A DNA stretch of 64,000 bases, taken from positions 434,001 through 498,000 of the forward strand of contig NW_004457703.1 in NCBI RefSeq assembly GCF_000203815.1. Direction: 5' to 3'. The notes beneath the pieces are model-generated. The model searched no databases. It saw only the letters and a list, made by a program, of their open reading frames with translations, and was not told the DNA's origin. Below, piece by piece: positions 21,352 through 34,091 of this stretch. The translations under genes were made by a program, and so were the position numbers. This DNA comes from Cavenderia fasciculata (Eukaryota > Evosea > Eumycetozoa > Acytosteliales > Cavenderiaceae). The number at the start of each line of letters is the position of its first letter. Within the stretch, counting starts at the first letter, position 1.

Positions 21352-23989
21352 ATGGGTATCATCGGGTTGATGATTGCTCAAAACAATAAGGATGATGATA
21401 CTGAACCAATCAAACCGTATGTAGGAGATGTATGATTATAGAACCAAAAAAAGAAAAGATCGTAACTAATACATTTGTATTTATAGTTTAATAACAAAAG
21501 GTAACAATGTAAATGTAAATGTAAATGGATCATATGATCATTTTATTGAACACTGTAGAGACAATGGTGATAATGATGATGAATCAAAGTTGATTAAAAT
21601 ATTTGATGATAAAGATGGAATGAATAGAATCAATAGGATACAAAATAATAATAATGCTGACTTTCAACAACCTTGTAAAAGAATGGTTACATCTATTAAA
21701 AGGTTTAGAATGGTATTGGATATGTATACAAATGATGGTGTATTGGATCGATTGACATTGGGTCGAGTGGGACAAGGACAAAGTGCTACGGCATTGGTGG
21801 TTGGTGGAAATGCTGTCTCTTCAAGTCTACAATTGCATTATGAAAATATTGGAGATACGTATCTGTCGCATTGTGCCACTCTTGGTGCCATTGCATCGTT
21901 GCCAAAGAATATACAATCTCGAATCCTCCACCACTGCTACACCAATCAAAAGACGGATCGTAAAGGGATGCTCTATGAAACACACCAACTATTCTTTCGT
22001 GGCACATCGTATTACCAAGACCAAGAGGATCGGCTAAAAAAAGGAATCCAAGAACTTGTCAAGACCCAACAATCAGGTGAATGGATAAGTGAACGTGAAA
22101 AGAGTGATATTCACGATTATTACAACCAAAGCTGTGATAATAGATCTCGAACTAGTTATATGTATAATGTGTATGGATATACACAAGACAATCGAATGGG
22201 TAATGCATATACTGTAACCGAGTTGTACCTAATTGGAACGGATCAAATAGAATTGGACAAAAGAGTTGGTCAAACTGTTCAAGAGATTAGTATAGCATTT
22301 AGAAACACCCCATACCACGTTGTATACACGTCGTATAGTTTTCTATTTATTCCAAGGTATCCATACCGTCCTGTAGAGTTGATATTTGGTGCCAAATCCA
22401 AATATGACAGTGTTGAAAGACTGCTACAGACTCAAATGAAAGTAGATAGTTGCTGCTTTGTGTATGACGGGAGTAATGTATATACTCTTGCACGTGGTAT
22501 ACGGTCATTTATGACAGCTACCAATATTATATTATCTGGTCGTTCTCAAAATCATAGAGTTGGTGTTGAACTTGAAAATCAACGACACTATGGTTTCGCC
22601 ACTCAATGCATAGATGATACAACATGTAGTAGTATAGAGCGTGTAAATTGGAAGAGTGTTCCATTTTTCAGTGCATATCCTTTGGATGCCATCCAACCAC
22701 CACCATCACAATACGATGAAAACAATAGTTTTTACATTCGTTACTGTGCATTTCAACAACTCGACTATTTTTGGGCATCAGAGGCCCAATCAACTAAGCA
22801 TCTTCAACGTCTACTTGTCCCGTTCTATTCTTCATTTTTGTCAACTACGCCACACATGGGATTGACTGAATTCTTTAATCAACATTATTATCGTCAACAT
22901 TTATTGGTCAACTTGTCAACAACAATCAACAGTCAACAACATGATGATTGTAAAAGATCATCGCTGATTTCAATCATTTCATCAACCTATGAAAAGAATC
23001 AAGAAAAGACAGTACTGATAACCAATGCAAGTAAGAGACCTGGGTATCAGGTAGCATGTCAGTTACTAGACCTCGGATTTAAAGTGATGGTCATGACAAG
23101 ATTCCCATACCTCACAACCAAACAATTCTACCAACACGACAATTACCAACAATGGAAAAAGGATAATTTACAAATCATAGTTTGTAATGTATTTGATCCA
23201 ACGAGTGTACAACAATTTGTTGATCATCTACAAATTGAAAGCATTCAAACGATTGATATTCTAATAGATTGTACAACCTTTGAAAGATTATTTATCAAAC
23301 ATAAACTACATCGACAACAACAATCAATCAACTACAACTCTATTAATAATGATAATAATAATCCCTATATTGAATTGATGAAACTTGATGAATTTTATTT
23401 CACCGAGACAAAAGATCAATTAGATATACATATATGTGTTCCCTCCTCCTCCTCCTCCTCCTCCCCTTCATTAGAATATTTTCAATATATTCAAACGACA
23501 ACCGACTCCTCCCAACAACTAGATGATATTTTCAAAGAACACTCAAACGAAAAATATAGTCACTTTTACAATAATTGGAGTAAATCTAAAACTTACCTAC
23601 TCCAACAAAAAATGGATCATAGTCATTCTATTTCAATCCTTTTAGAGTTGATAAAGAAGAATAATAATAATAATAACAATAACAAATCATATTATATTAA
23701 ATTTTTGTCACCATATACACCATTTATTTATCAACCTGAGGAATGTAATAATAATCAAATACAAACTATCAATATTTCCCTTCAAAGAGAATATTCTCCC
23801 CAAGATTCTCGACAAGGACAACAAACTATAACAAAACCTGAAATATTCCATGATGACCAAGACTATATCAAACGACAACCATCGACCAAACAAAAAAGTA
23901 TAACTACCGATACCAATTTATTAGTCATTGCAATTTTAGAAAATGAAATTATTAAATATATATCCAAGGATTTAAATGTTTATCTTTAA
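21352..23989 (+). CDS. Degenerate NTase-like domain fused to short-chain-dehydrogenase-like domain
   Basis: A short first exon (21352..21416, MGIIGLMIAQ...) is spliced to 21487..23989; 855 residues. Residues about 300-380 ('YRPVELIFG', 'VDSCCFVYDGSNVYTLARG') match the block 'HIQI...ASCFAFDGKNVWTMQRG' of the divergent neighbour, so the two are paralogues. The place of SDID in the neighbour reads VTELYLIG here, so NTase chemistry is probably lost. From about residue 528 a Rossmann-type start follows, 'KTVLITNASKRPGYQVACQL', with 'GFKVMVMTR' and 'IDILIDCT', like an SDR. The usual TGxxxGxG is TNxxxRPG and no clean YxxxK is found, so this half also looks eroded. Low-complexity Asn and Ser runs occur late. 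Function unknown; perhaps a structural or regulatory partner of the neighbour. Confidence 0.78.
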
Positions 23990-24348
23990 AGATAATAATA
24001 ATAATAAATAAGGAAAAAAAAGAAAATTAAAAAAAATAAAACTTGCCAAAAAAAAAAAAAAAAAATTAATTAATTTGAGGGGTGGAAGTGGTGTATGAAG
24101 GGGGAAAAACATGAACTCGATCATTCATTATATAATAACTATATCTCCTTCTTCTTCATTCATTACTTGTATATCTATCTACATTTACCCTATCATTCTG
24201 TTGTTAATAATTTGTAATGATACAACTAATAGTAGTAGTAGTAGTTTTAAATTAATATCATCATTTATCAGCAGCAGCAACAAGAACAACAACAGATATA
24301 TCTGAAACACAACAACAACAAGAACACCTAATATTTAGTTAAAAAAAT
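23990..24348. other. Intergenic spacer
   Basis: A-rich 3' flank with a 20-base A run near 24045, then CT/AT-rich DNA with AGTAGTAGTAGT (24228-24243) and CAACAACAAC shortly before the next start. No gene is seen. Confidence 0.6.
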
Positions 24349-27300
24349 ATGTCATTATTTAAATCATCTTCCTCTAATAAAGAGGAGATAAAGATTCAAT
24401 TTAATATACGTATAAACAAGATTGAAGGTTTACCAAAAGCAACGGCCAACTGGATATGGGTGTCTTGGAAAAGAGGTAAAAAGATTGACAACCAAGGAGA
24501 CTCTAGAAGAGTCGTTTCAAAGGATGGTGTTGCCACATTCGATCAACCATTTAGTCTACAGGCATCACTACTCAAAGATAAAAAGGGTCAGTTCCAACCT
24601 AAAAAGATAAAGTTTACCATCACCGAAGAAAAGGAAAAGGAAAAGGACAAGTCTGGTAAAAAGTTTGCAACTACTATTGGTAGCGTTGAAGTTGATCTTG
24701 CTCATTATGCAGAGGCAAAGACTGAAAGATCAAGAACTTTCCCTATAAGTGATAAATCAAAAGTTTCTACTTCTTTATCTGTATGTCTCTAAAACAAACA
24801 AACAAACTAAACAAGATAGATTATAAACTAATGTTTTTTTTTTGTTCTTTTTAGTTATCATTTCAATCACAATTATTAAAGATTAATGGTAAATCTATAA
24901 TGAAAGCAGAGAATGATATGCAAAAGGAGATTTATAGTACAATGGGTAAACAAAAGGTGAATGTAGATGGTGAGGAATACTTTTTGGGAACGGATCATAG
25001 TACTAGTGAACCTGATGAAACTGATTTTGCTCCGACAAGCGAGGATCATGATCCTGCAGACGACGATGAAGAGGATATTAGTTTTGAAGATGATCATCCT
25101 CCTCCTCTTGGATCAGTGTCTAGTGGATCACTTTCGAGAAAAGATTCAAATCTTTCAAACTCTTCATCTGCTAGTGCTGGTGAACAACACCATCCAACCC
25201 CTACAAGAGGTGAGTCATTGTTGACTGGACTTAAAAAGGTTTCAGAAACACCATCATCATCATCTCCATCCATCTCTACACATTCACCTGCTGTATCTGT
25301 ATCAACACCAACTACTACGACCACAACTACAACGACTACTTCAACACCAACCTCTTCACTTGCACCACCAACTCCAACACCAGTAAAAGAATTATCATCA
25401 AATAATCTATTAAAAAAAGATGAAAGTAGTTCTGAAAAGTTGAAAAAGTACAAGAAAAAGATAAAGTCTTTGCAAACAGACTTGGATAAATCACGTTCTC
25501 AAATCACTACACTCTCAAAAGAGCGTGACGACATGTTTGGTGAGATGGAAAAGATAAAGGAGCGTAGCAAGAGTGTTGGCGCAGGAACCATTGCACAGTT
25601 TGCGGGCGAGGTGGAAGCACTCAAGGATCAGGTGACCAAACTCACCAAAGAGAAAAATGAAACGAGTGAACACCTCTACATGGAACGTAACCAAAATATC
25701 AAGAGTATGAACGACGTGACTCAACTCCAAAACCAAATCATTACACTCAATGCAAACAGTGAACGTCATCAACAAGAAAAGACAGAACTCGAGAAACAAC
25801 TCCGTGAAAAGGTGAGTCAGCCAGCAAACAACGATGTGACTGCCGAAACATTGGCATTGCAAGAGGCTGCACTCGAACAAGCACAAGCCGATCAACAAAG
25901 ACTACAGGAAGAGTTGGCACAGGCCAGAACCGCCCAACAACAGGCACAAGACGAGTCACGTAGAACCTACTTGCAATTGGAAGAGGAGCGTCTCAAGTGC
26001 AACGGCATTGAGGGTACCAACGGACGTATCGAGCAAGACAATAAGAACCTTCGTGACCAAATCCAACATTTGGAGAAATCGCTGGTTGCCAACTCTGACG
26101 AGATGGATCGTTTCAATGTGCAAGAGGCCGAACTCAACAATGCACGTGATAAACTAAAACTCTATGATAGTCGCGAGATTGAGTTTCAAGAAAAGATCGA
26201 GACGCTCACCAATCAACTCAAAGATGCTTCAAGTGCTCAAGAACAACTAGACCAACAATCTAAACGTATTAAAGATTTGGAAAAGGAAATTGAAGCCATG
26301 ACTGCAAAGGAAATTGAAAGTCGTAATGCAATTGATAAAATGGAAAATGATTATCTTGAAAAGGTTAGAGATTTGGAATCTAAATTAAATCAAAATGAAA
26401 AGGATGGTGAAAAGGATCAAGGTGATGATGAAAAAGATCAAGAGATTGAAAAATTAAAAGAACAATTGGAAATTCAAAAAAAAGAGTCTAGTAGAATTAC
26501 AAAAGATTATGAAGACAAGATCATTGAATTGGAAAGAGATTTGGGTGAAACATTGAGTCAAGAACGTGATAAACTCAAACAAAAAGATGTAGAATTAAAA
26601 GATATGGAAGATAGAATTGTTGAATTCCAAGTTGAATTGCGTCAAAAAGAAGAAAAATTGGTACAACAACAAGAAGAATTGGAACAAAAACAACAAGAAT
26701 TGGAAAAACAACAATCCGAACAACAATCTGAAGAACATTCCAAATCAAATGAATCAGAAGAACTTGAAAATTTCAAGAATCAATTAGAAGTTGCAAAGAG
26801 AGAACTTGAAGTTGCAAAGAAACAATTTGAAGATGATCAACAACAAATCAAGATTGTTTCCTCTCAATTGACCAATGAAAAGACACGTGCATCAGAGGCT
26901 GAAAGAAAGGCTGAAGAATTAAAGGATCGTATAAATGATGTTTCTCGTGACGTCACTGAACGTGATCAACGTATTGTAGAGTTGACTCGTGAAATTGAAC
27001 GTGGACAAAATGCAACATCAGTCTTGGCAATTACCGAAGAAGAGTTGGGTGAACTTCGCAACAAACTCCAACTACTCGAAGAAAAGCAAACTAAAAACAA
27101 AGAGAAAAAGGATACTTACAAGACAAAGATTGCAAAGTTGAAAGAAACCATTGAAGAGTTGCAAGAAGAAAAGGAGGAAAACGGACAAAAGGAAAAGGAT
27201 TCAGATGACCAAGTCGATGCAAAACTAGAGTATACTATAAAGGAATTGGCCATCTACAAGGAAGAAGCACAAAGTTACAAGGATCAATTGGAAGATTACA

Positions 27301-29296
27301 AGCAAGACACCAACAAGAAATCAAATACTATTGGTGAATACCAAAAATTAATGAACGATCTCCAAAAAGAAGTCGATCAACTAAACGGACAAAAGGAAAA
27401 ACTTTCAGAACAATTACTAGAAGCTACTGAAACTATTGGTTCTCTCAAAGATGAACTACAAGAATCTGAATCTGCCAATGAACGCCAAAACAACAAGAAC
27501 AACAATGACAGTAGTGATGAAGAAAGTACAGATGTATTACGTGAAAAGATTGACAAGTACAAGGAAAAGATTAGAGATTTGAAAGAAGAATTGGAACAAA
27601 AGGAAGATGAAATGGCAGAAGAAAAGGTTAAATTTGAAGAGACTGTTGCTACTTTGGAATCACAAATTGCTGCTGCCGCTACGACAACCGTTGCAGCCGT
27701 CGCCTCTAATGTCATAACAATGGACAAGGAAAAAGAAACAAACATGTTGGAAGAGATTGATAATCTTAGACAACATGTAAAGGTACTTAAAATTGAACGT
27801 GATGGAGAAAGACAAAGTAACATCCAATTGGCCGAACAAGTTAATGTCATTGGTACCAAATACAATGACCTTGTAAAGGAATCTGAACAATTAAAAGAAA
27901 AATTGGAAAATCCTCAACCAACCACCTCCTCTATCACTTCACCAAAGGCAGATTCAAGTGAACTTAAAAAAGAATTGGAACAATACAAGGCCATTGAATC
28001 ATGTGTCTATTGGCCAGACTTGGAATTTGATAGAAATAATGTACCTTTCTGTGGTAGTACCATTTGGACAATGATCATGTCAAATGGTGGTCTATCTAAA
28101 TTATCAAATCATGTATTCTTATCAAAAATTATTAGTGCCATTGAAAAATCTTATCTTGTAAGTTAAACAAAAGTAAAAAGTTAATTTAACTCATTATTAA
28201 TTATTATTTTTTTTCTATTTTTTTTAGAGATCAGGAGATGATTGTAAACTTATTTGTTATTGGTTCTCTACAGTTGTTCATTTACTTCACAAGATTCATC
28301 AAAATGCTCTTGTTCCAAAATCAGCAGATCCAATTCTATCTGGTGTTGAAATTAATCAAGATTCATTTATTAATCCAGCTCCTGAATTTGGTGGTAGTTT
28401 TATTAGAGACCTTCAATTATTAAATTTAAATATTTATGGAAAATTAATTTCAATTATTGAATCGGTAAGACAAAAAAAACAAAGAAATTAAAAAGTATTA
28501 AATATACTAATTTACTTGTTTCTTTTTTTTTTTTTACTTTAAAGAAATTAGAAAAAGTTTTAATACCAGCTATATTCACAAGTCAAGATTCATTATTCGA
28601 GACAAAGGGATCAAAGACTTCTCCAGGCAATGCTTCCTCTATACAAAAACATCAACACCATAATAGCAATGGCGGAAATGCTCAATATTCAATGAATAAC
28701 ATTTTAATCATTTTAGATTCCATTCTTTACTTTTTGGATGAAGGTAAAGTTTGCCAATTATTATCAAATCAATTATTAAAGTAAGTAAAAGAAAAAGAAA
28801 AAGAAAAAGAATTATTATGTTTCTTCAATTTATTAATCTATTTCTTTTTTTTTTTTTTGTTTTTAGTCAAACATTTTATTTTATGAATTGTCAAATTACC
28901 AATCACTTTTTAAGTAATCCAAGAGTATGTAGAGCAACAGTAGCATTTACAGTAAAGATGAGTATTTCACGTCTAAAAGAATGGTGTTCACAAACCATTT
29001 TCAAGAATGCTTGTGATCAATTGGATTCTTCATTGGAAGTTGCCAATCTGTTTGTTGTTGACAAATCGGTTGTGGTTGACGTTGAAGGTATCAAATCGAT
29101 TTTCCAAAAACTCAACCTATTGCAAATCAAACGTCTCTTGGAATCATGGAGACCTGATGAACTATCACCAGACCCTCTTCCAAATTCACTTCAACACGCT
29201 ATGGATTTGAATTGGAGACAATCATCTCAAGAAATGTCATCCTATACTCTATTAATCGATCCAACCATTAAATTACCAACATCAATCGAATTATAA
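24349..29296 (+). CDS. NT-C2 / coiled-coil / dilute (DIL) domain protein
   Basis: Exons 24349..24780, 24855..28157, 28228..28464, 28545..28780 and 28867..29296; all junctions agree in phase, giving 1,545 residues. Residues 14-160 look like an NT-C2 domain (EEIG1/EHBP1 type): 'IQFNIRINKIEGLPKA', 'IWVSWKRG', 'GSVEVDLAHYA'. A Ser/Thr/Pro-rich linker with an acidic patch follows, then about 800 residues of heptad-type coiled coil (roughly 230-1040). The C-terminal 450 residues match a dilute domain as in myosin V tails: 'FCGSTIWTMIMSNGG', 'CYWFSTVVHLLHKI', 'CQITNHFLSNPRVCRATVAF', 'GIKSIFQKLNLLQIKRLLESW'. There is no motor domain. NT-C2 binds membranes and DIL binds cargo adaptors in other proteins, so a membrane or vesicle tether is a fair inference. 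Confidence 0.88.
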
Positions 29297-29643
29297 ATCA
29301 ATAAATCAATAAAACGTCAAATAATAATCAATCAAAAAAAAGTAATACATAAAGAAATCTTTTTTTAAATTTTAAATTATTAATTATTTTTTTAGTTTTT
29401 GTTTTTGAAAAAAATGATAAAAAAAAAAGATTGTACAAAATAAGTATCGTTAACGTAATGGTTGTTGTTGTTGTTGGTACGTAAAAGGAAACGGTATTGT
29501 AATAATAATATAATTGTAATAATAATAGTTTTAATATTATCGAATGATTGGTGATGGTGTTGGTGTTGTTGTAATTGTTGAAGAGATGGAATGTATTTGT
29601 GGAAAGTGATAAAAAATAATGACAAGAGTAGAGTTGATTCAAT
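29297..29643. other. Convergent 3' flanks
   Basis: AT-rich DNA between the stops of the DIL protein gene (plus) and the oxysterol-binding protein gene (minus), with GTT/TTG triplet runs. No gene is seen. Confidence 0.6.
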
Positions 29644-31136
29644 TTAGTTGGCAGCCTTAACTCTTTCTTCACGTTCTTCCCAGTACTTTCCATTAAATTG
29701 CCACCTGTAGTTAAACTTGGCGTCATCGACCTTTTTAAAGTATTTAGTTTCCCATTCTTGGCCAGAAGCAACTCTATTTCTCTTGTCTTCTCTTTGCTTT
29801 TCTTCCAAAGCGTGCTTTTGCTTGCTGGCAGTATCAAGATCACCTGCTTCCAAAGCTCTTCTATCGGTACGAAGTCTACTATCAGTACTTGGTAAAATCT
29901 TTTCATATTCTGGTGTTAATCCTAAAGAAAGAAAATTAAAAATTAAAAAAATATATTAGTTTTTTTCTTTTCTTTTCTTTTTTTTTCTTTTCTATTTCTA
30001 TTTCTTACCAGTAACATTTTCAACAACCCATTTTGGAAGATTAAATGGATGATTAATGACTTCCTTTGAAGCTTCCCAAAGAATGGTAGCATTTGGAGCG
30101 TTTTGTCCGTTGCTAAGAACCTCGTACATCTTGAGGCTTTCGTTCCACTTGCCTTCCAATCTGTATCTGACTTCGTCTTCACTGTCGAGGAGTTCACCAG
30201 TGACAACATAACGACCGGCACCCAACCAACCAGACTTGGCGAATTTGAGGACACACTTGTCTCCAGTGGTGTGGTTCTCAATGATCAAATCTCCATAATG
30301 ATCCAACCAAATACCACCAATAATAATGTTTTGGCAACAGGTGACTAAATGTCCCCATGTAATGTGATGACCATTCTTGTTGATGATAAAGTGATTAATA
30401 CCATCGATTTCAACTTCAGAAGAGTTTCCATAAAACTTTGATTTCAATAATGTTTCCAATTGAAGTGTGTATTCATCAGCAATAGTTTCACTAACACCAA
30501 TTGCTAAATTAAAAATAAATATATAAAAAATAGAAATAATAAAGTTAATATACATAGATTATATATATAAATAGATATTGAATTTCAATTATTATTTAAA
30601 TTTACATACGTGGATGATGAGAAACTTGTTCAGCAATAAACTTCATACCATCTTTGACAACTTCAAATGTTTCACCAAGAATTGGGTTGAATGGTTTCTC
30701 TATTAAATAAAAAAAAAACAAATGATTAGTGATTATTGTATTATTATTATTATTATTACAATTGATTAAGTCTATTCTTACTAGTTCTAACAGCGGTACT
30801 GTAAAGACCACAATTGAAAGCAGCCAAATAGGCAAGAGCGTGGTATGGGCTATCGGCTTCAGCAGCCTTCTTTAAGAGATGGTTGTATTGGAGTGGCTCT
30901 GACATGACTTGGAGAAAAGACATTGGTTCAAAGACCCAAACTGGGAGAGAGATCAATGAAGTGATATCCTTGCCCATGTATGATGATAATTGCTTGAGGA
31001 GACCCTTTCTTTGTTCGTTATCTTCTGGGTTGGTTTGCTTATTGTCTCCACTCTCTTCTACCTTGAGACTATTGTCTCCTTCTTGTGGTGTAGAACCACC
31101 AAGATTCTTGATATAATTTAAAGCACCTGAAAACAT
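29644..31136 (-). CDS. Oxysterol-binding protein-related lipid transfer protein
   Basis: Exons 31136..30782, 30699..30610, 30503..30009 and 29921..29644, all joined in phase 1, give 405 residues: a short ORP made only of the lipid-binding domain. Seen: '[19 protein letters not shown]' near residue 60, '[12 protein letters not shown]', and the family fingerprint EQVSHHPP, which is split by the second intron after the first Pro. Further landmarks are '[18 protein letters not shown]' and '[28 protein letters not shown]' region at the end. ORPs carry sterols and phosphatidylinositol-4-phosphate between membranes. There is no PH domain and no FFAT-like motif that I can see, so membrane targeting may rest on the N-terminal segment ([14 protein letters not shown]). 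Such short ORPs are common in dictyostelids. Confidence 0.93.
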
Positions 31137-31182
31137 TCTTCTTTCTATCTTGTTGTTTTAAATAATAAATATATCTTTAATC

Positions 31183-31214
<32 letters not shown>

Positions 31215-32423
31215 GGTAATAGTCGTAGTAGTAGTAGGTAAAGTAATATTATAATTAATTAATTAATATGTTATAAAAAAAGTAATATAAAATGTTTAAA
31301 AAAGAAGGAGAGAGTGTGAAAAGGAGACCGTTTGGGATGTGAGGTGAGTCTGTTGATGTTTTTCGTTAAATTAATTAAATATTTACAATTTTTATCTTTT
31401 TTATGTTCTTATCCGAGACCAACTAACTAAATTGTCTTGTTTGTCTTGTTGTTTGTTATGTTATTCTTTTGAATCGACGCTTTAGGGGAATATCGTATAT
31501 AGTAATACAGAGTAGGATGGTGTAGCGTAGTGAGCGTGCTGTTCTAATCTACCTTAGTTTGAAATTGCAAAAAAAAAAAAAAACAAAAGGGTATGTGGCA
31601 CCCAGGTTCTAAGGGTCGTTGCGTTGAGAGGACAACGATGCGATGATGATTTAAAGAAGAGAAGAAAATTAAAAAAAATAATTGCCTCTGATGACGATAC
31701 GTTGCGACAAATTGGGCAAGTCGACCAAAGTTTTGCGTGATTGATGGTGAAACTCGTTACTACGACCTTGCTACAGGTGTTGTTGTTGTTGGGTCGTTGG
31801 TTTAAATTATTATAATAATCAAGAGAAAGAGAAAGTATTTTCTTTTTTAAAAAATAGTAAAAGTAAAAGAGGAGAGAGTAAACTTGTCTAGAAAGAAAGA
31901 AAAAAAAGGAGGTTGATAAAACAAACAAACAAAAAAAACAATTTAATTACAAGAGTAGGGTAAAAAGAAAGATGATAGATGTGAGACGATTTCTTTTAAT
32001 CCCCACCCCTCAAACAAAACAACTCGTTCACAATTCACCTTTGCTCTCTCTCTTTCTTTCACTCTCACACGCTCTATACAAATGTGAGACAGGGGTGTCT
32101 ACAAAAGAATTATCTATCGTGAAGCGCTGTTTACAACTACTCACATTTTGTTTGTTTGTTTGAACCAAACTGACAGTTCATGGGGGGGTTGATTTTCGAA
32201 TAAAGAAAAAAAGAGAGGAGAGACAGGAATGGAGGATGATTTATGGATGGATGAAAGGATAAATGGATGATTTTGTAAAGACAATTTAAAAAATGATGAT
32301 GATGATGGATAATATAATATATTTAATATATTTTTTAGATATTTAATAATTTATTAATTTAAGAATTAAATTGGTGAATGATTATATATTTTCAAAAGTA
32401 GTATCGATTGGTGGCGCCTGACT
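31137..32423. other. Intergenic region upstream of the ORP gene
   Basis: A 1.3 kb spacer. It has an ATT triplet run (31187-31214). A stretch of higher GC (about 31490-31790) holds TGATGAT near 31645 and CTGATGACG near 31687, weakly like snoRNA boxes but with no convincing terminal stem. Open frames here (31554-31928 minus, 31972-32163 plus) are rich in Phe/Leu/Ser from T and CT tracts and are not credible. Confidence 0.5.
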
Positions 32424-34091
32424 TCATATTCTTTGGACTACATTAAATGTATCCATAATATTCTGTGTGTAATTGATGAGTTCCTTTTTAATATCGTCGA
32501 ATTTCTTGTGTGCGTGTTTCTCACATTCATTGGTCTCGATTGATACTACTCGTTCACACTCTTTGCTTTGTGTGTTGAGACTATTGCCAATTGCCGCCAA
32601 TCTTTCCTTTGACAATGTCTTTATCTTTAACAATATTTTGTTTATACTATCATTACTTTCCATTTTTTGTTCCATTTCCAATTCCATTTCCATGTCTTGT
32701 TCCAATTTTGGTCCTATCATTTTTATCGTTGGTATATTTATATTGTTTGAAAATGGGGATGTTTGTTGTTGTTGTTGTTGAGAAGAGGATGGTGATGGTA
32801 CATTTGGATTCATTGGTGATGACTTTGAATCTTTTGAATCTTTTGAATCTTTGGATTCTTTGGATTTTCTAACTTTATCAATTTCTTGATCAAGTTGAGA
32901 AAAGAGTGAATTTAGTTCACGGTTGAATTCTTCTTTGATTCTGGTGAGTGATTGGTCAATGTTGGCACGTGTGTTTAGGTCTTGCATTATTTTGTATTCA
33001 TTTTCCTTGATGTCTTTGACCAAGAGTTGTTGGAGATTGTTGACATCCTTTTCCTTTTTCATGTCTTGGATGGCAATGTCGGTGCGGATATTGTATAGGT
33101 CACGCTTGATAAATTCGATTTCATTCTCTTCTACAATCTTGTCTTCGACGACATCCAACAACCCAAATCGCAATAGATCGGTTCCCGACTGCGACCGCAT
33201 CATTGGTAGCGGTCCACCACTAGACATTGACATTGACGGGACTGGTAGTTGAGACGACATGATGCTAGGCGACTCTGGAGGTGAAGAGTAGGGTGAAGAT
33301 GATGGGATTCTATGACTCTCTGTATCGGTCATTATAAATCCACCCATACGGTATGAATCATCGTACGATGGGTCAGACACTGTATCGTCCATCGAACCTT
33401 GGCCTCCACTCATAATCATGGCACCTCCAGCACCCAAATACGACGAGGATGCAGACGACAATGATGATGATGATCCATATACTCCACCATTACCTCTTGA
33501 TCTAACACGCTTATCCTTATTCATTTCTGGTACGAATGGGAGCATACCATCTTCTCTTTGTTTTCTCTTTCTCGAACAGTTGGAACAGTGTGCACCAAAA
33601 GCTTGCTTATTTTTGAATGTTCCACTTGGCCATGTCTTTTCACAGTACTTGCAATAATACGATTCCAATACTTGTGGAGCATCGCCACCAGTGAGATCAT
33701 TGAATTGAGAGTGTGAATGGGGATGGTTCAAATCATACAAAATAGAGTCCATCATATTCTTGGATTTATCTTGTTGGACAACATATTTAAATGACGACGT
33801 AGGAGTAGACTGGAATGGTAGTACCGAAGTCGATATACCACCCGATGGCAACACAGTAGTCGATGTAAACATATTAGTTGGGGTATGTGGTCTCTTGATA
33901 TTAGGTGCCGACAGTATAGATTGTCCTCCTGCACCACCAAGTGGCGAGTCAAGCGATGAAAAGGATGGAATCGATGACGATGAATGTGATCCAGATGCAA
34001 CAGCTGCCGATGTTAATTTTAATAAATTACTTGGATTTGGTAATGAAAATGTTGGAACACTTGATTTACTTATAGTTCCAACTTCTTCCAT
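32424..34091 (-). CDS. Zinc-finger coiled-coil protein, QALGGH-like finger
   Basis: A single exon of 555 residues. The N-terminus is Ser/Thr/Pro-rich. At about residues 145-172 lies C-x2-C-x17-H-x3-C with KNKQAFGAHCSNC at its end, much like the QALGGH finger core of plant C2H2 (EPF-type) factors but with Cys as the last ligand. A basic stretch RKRKQRED follows and could be a nuclear localisation signal. After a Ser/Gly/Met-rich stretch, residues about 310-410 form a coiled coil, broken by a KDSKDSKDSK repeat and a Gln run, followed by another helix-rich end. A DNA-binding or nuclear role is inferred from the finger and basic patch. The ATG at 34091 follows an A/T-rich leader; the gene has a 2.9 kb divergent spacer upstream. 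Confidence 0.72.
   Translation of the reverse strand: MEEVGTISKSSVPTFSLPNPSNLLKLTSAAVASGSHSSSSIPSFSSLDSPLGGAGGQSILSAPNIKRPHTPTNMFTSTTVLPSGGISTSVLPFQSTPTSSFKYVVQQDKSKNMMDSILYDLNHPHSHSQFNDLTGGDAPQVLESYYCKYCEKTWPSGTFKNKQAFGAHCSNCSRKRKQREDGMLPFVPEMNKDKRVRSRGNGGVYGSSSSLSSASSSYLGAGGAMIMSGGQGSMDDTVSDPSYDDSYRMGGFIMTDTESHRIPSSSPYSSPPESPSIMSSQLPVPSMSMSSGGPLPMMRSQSGTDLLRFGLLDVVEDKIVEENEIEFIKRDLYNIRTDIAIQDMKKEKDVNNLQQLLVKDIKENEYKIMQDLNTRANIDQSLTRIKEEFNRELNSLFSQLDQEIDKVRKSKESKDSKDSKDSKSSPMNPNVPSPSSSQQQQQQTSPFSNNINIPTIKMIGPKLEQDMEMELEMEQKMESNDSINKILLKIKTLSKERLAAIGNSLNTQSKECERVVSIETNECEKHAHKKFDDIKKELINYTQNIMDTFNVVQRI

Noticed and set aside
31640-31692. C/D-box snoRNA (TGATGAT ... CTGA)
   Set aside because: No terminal stem and the boxes are common by chance in AT-rich DNA with GAT repeats.
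31554-31928. Minus-strand open frame of 124 codons
   Set aside because: Made of Phe/Lys/Leu from T/A runs, no conserved-looking block, lies in the upstream region of the lipid transfer gene.
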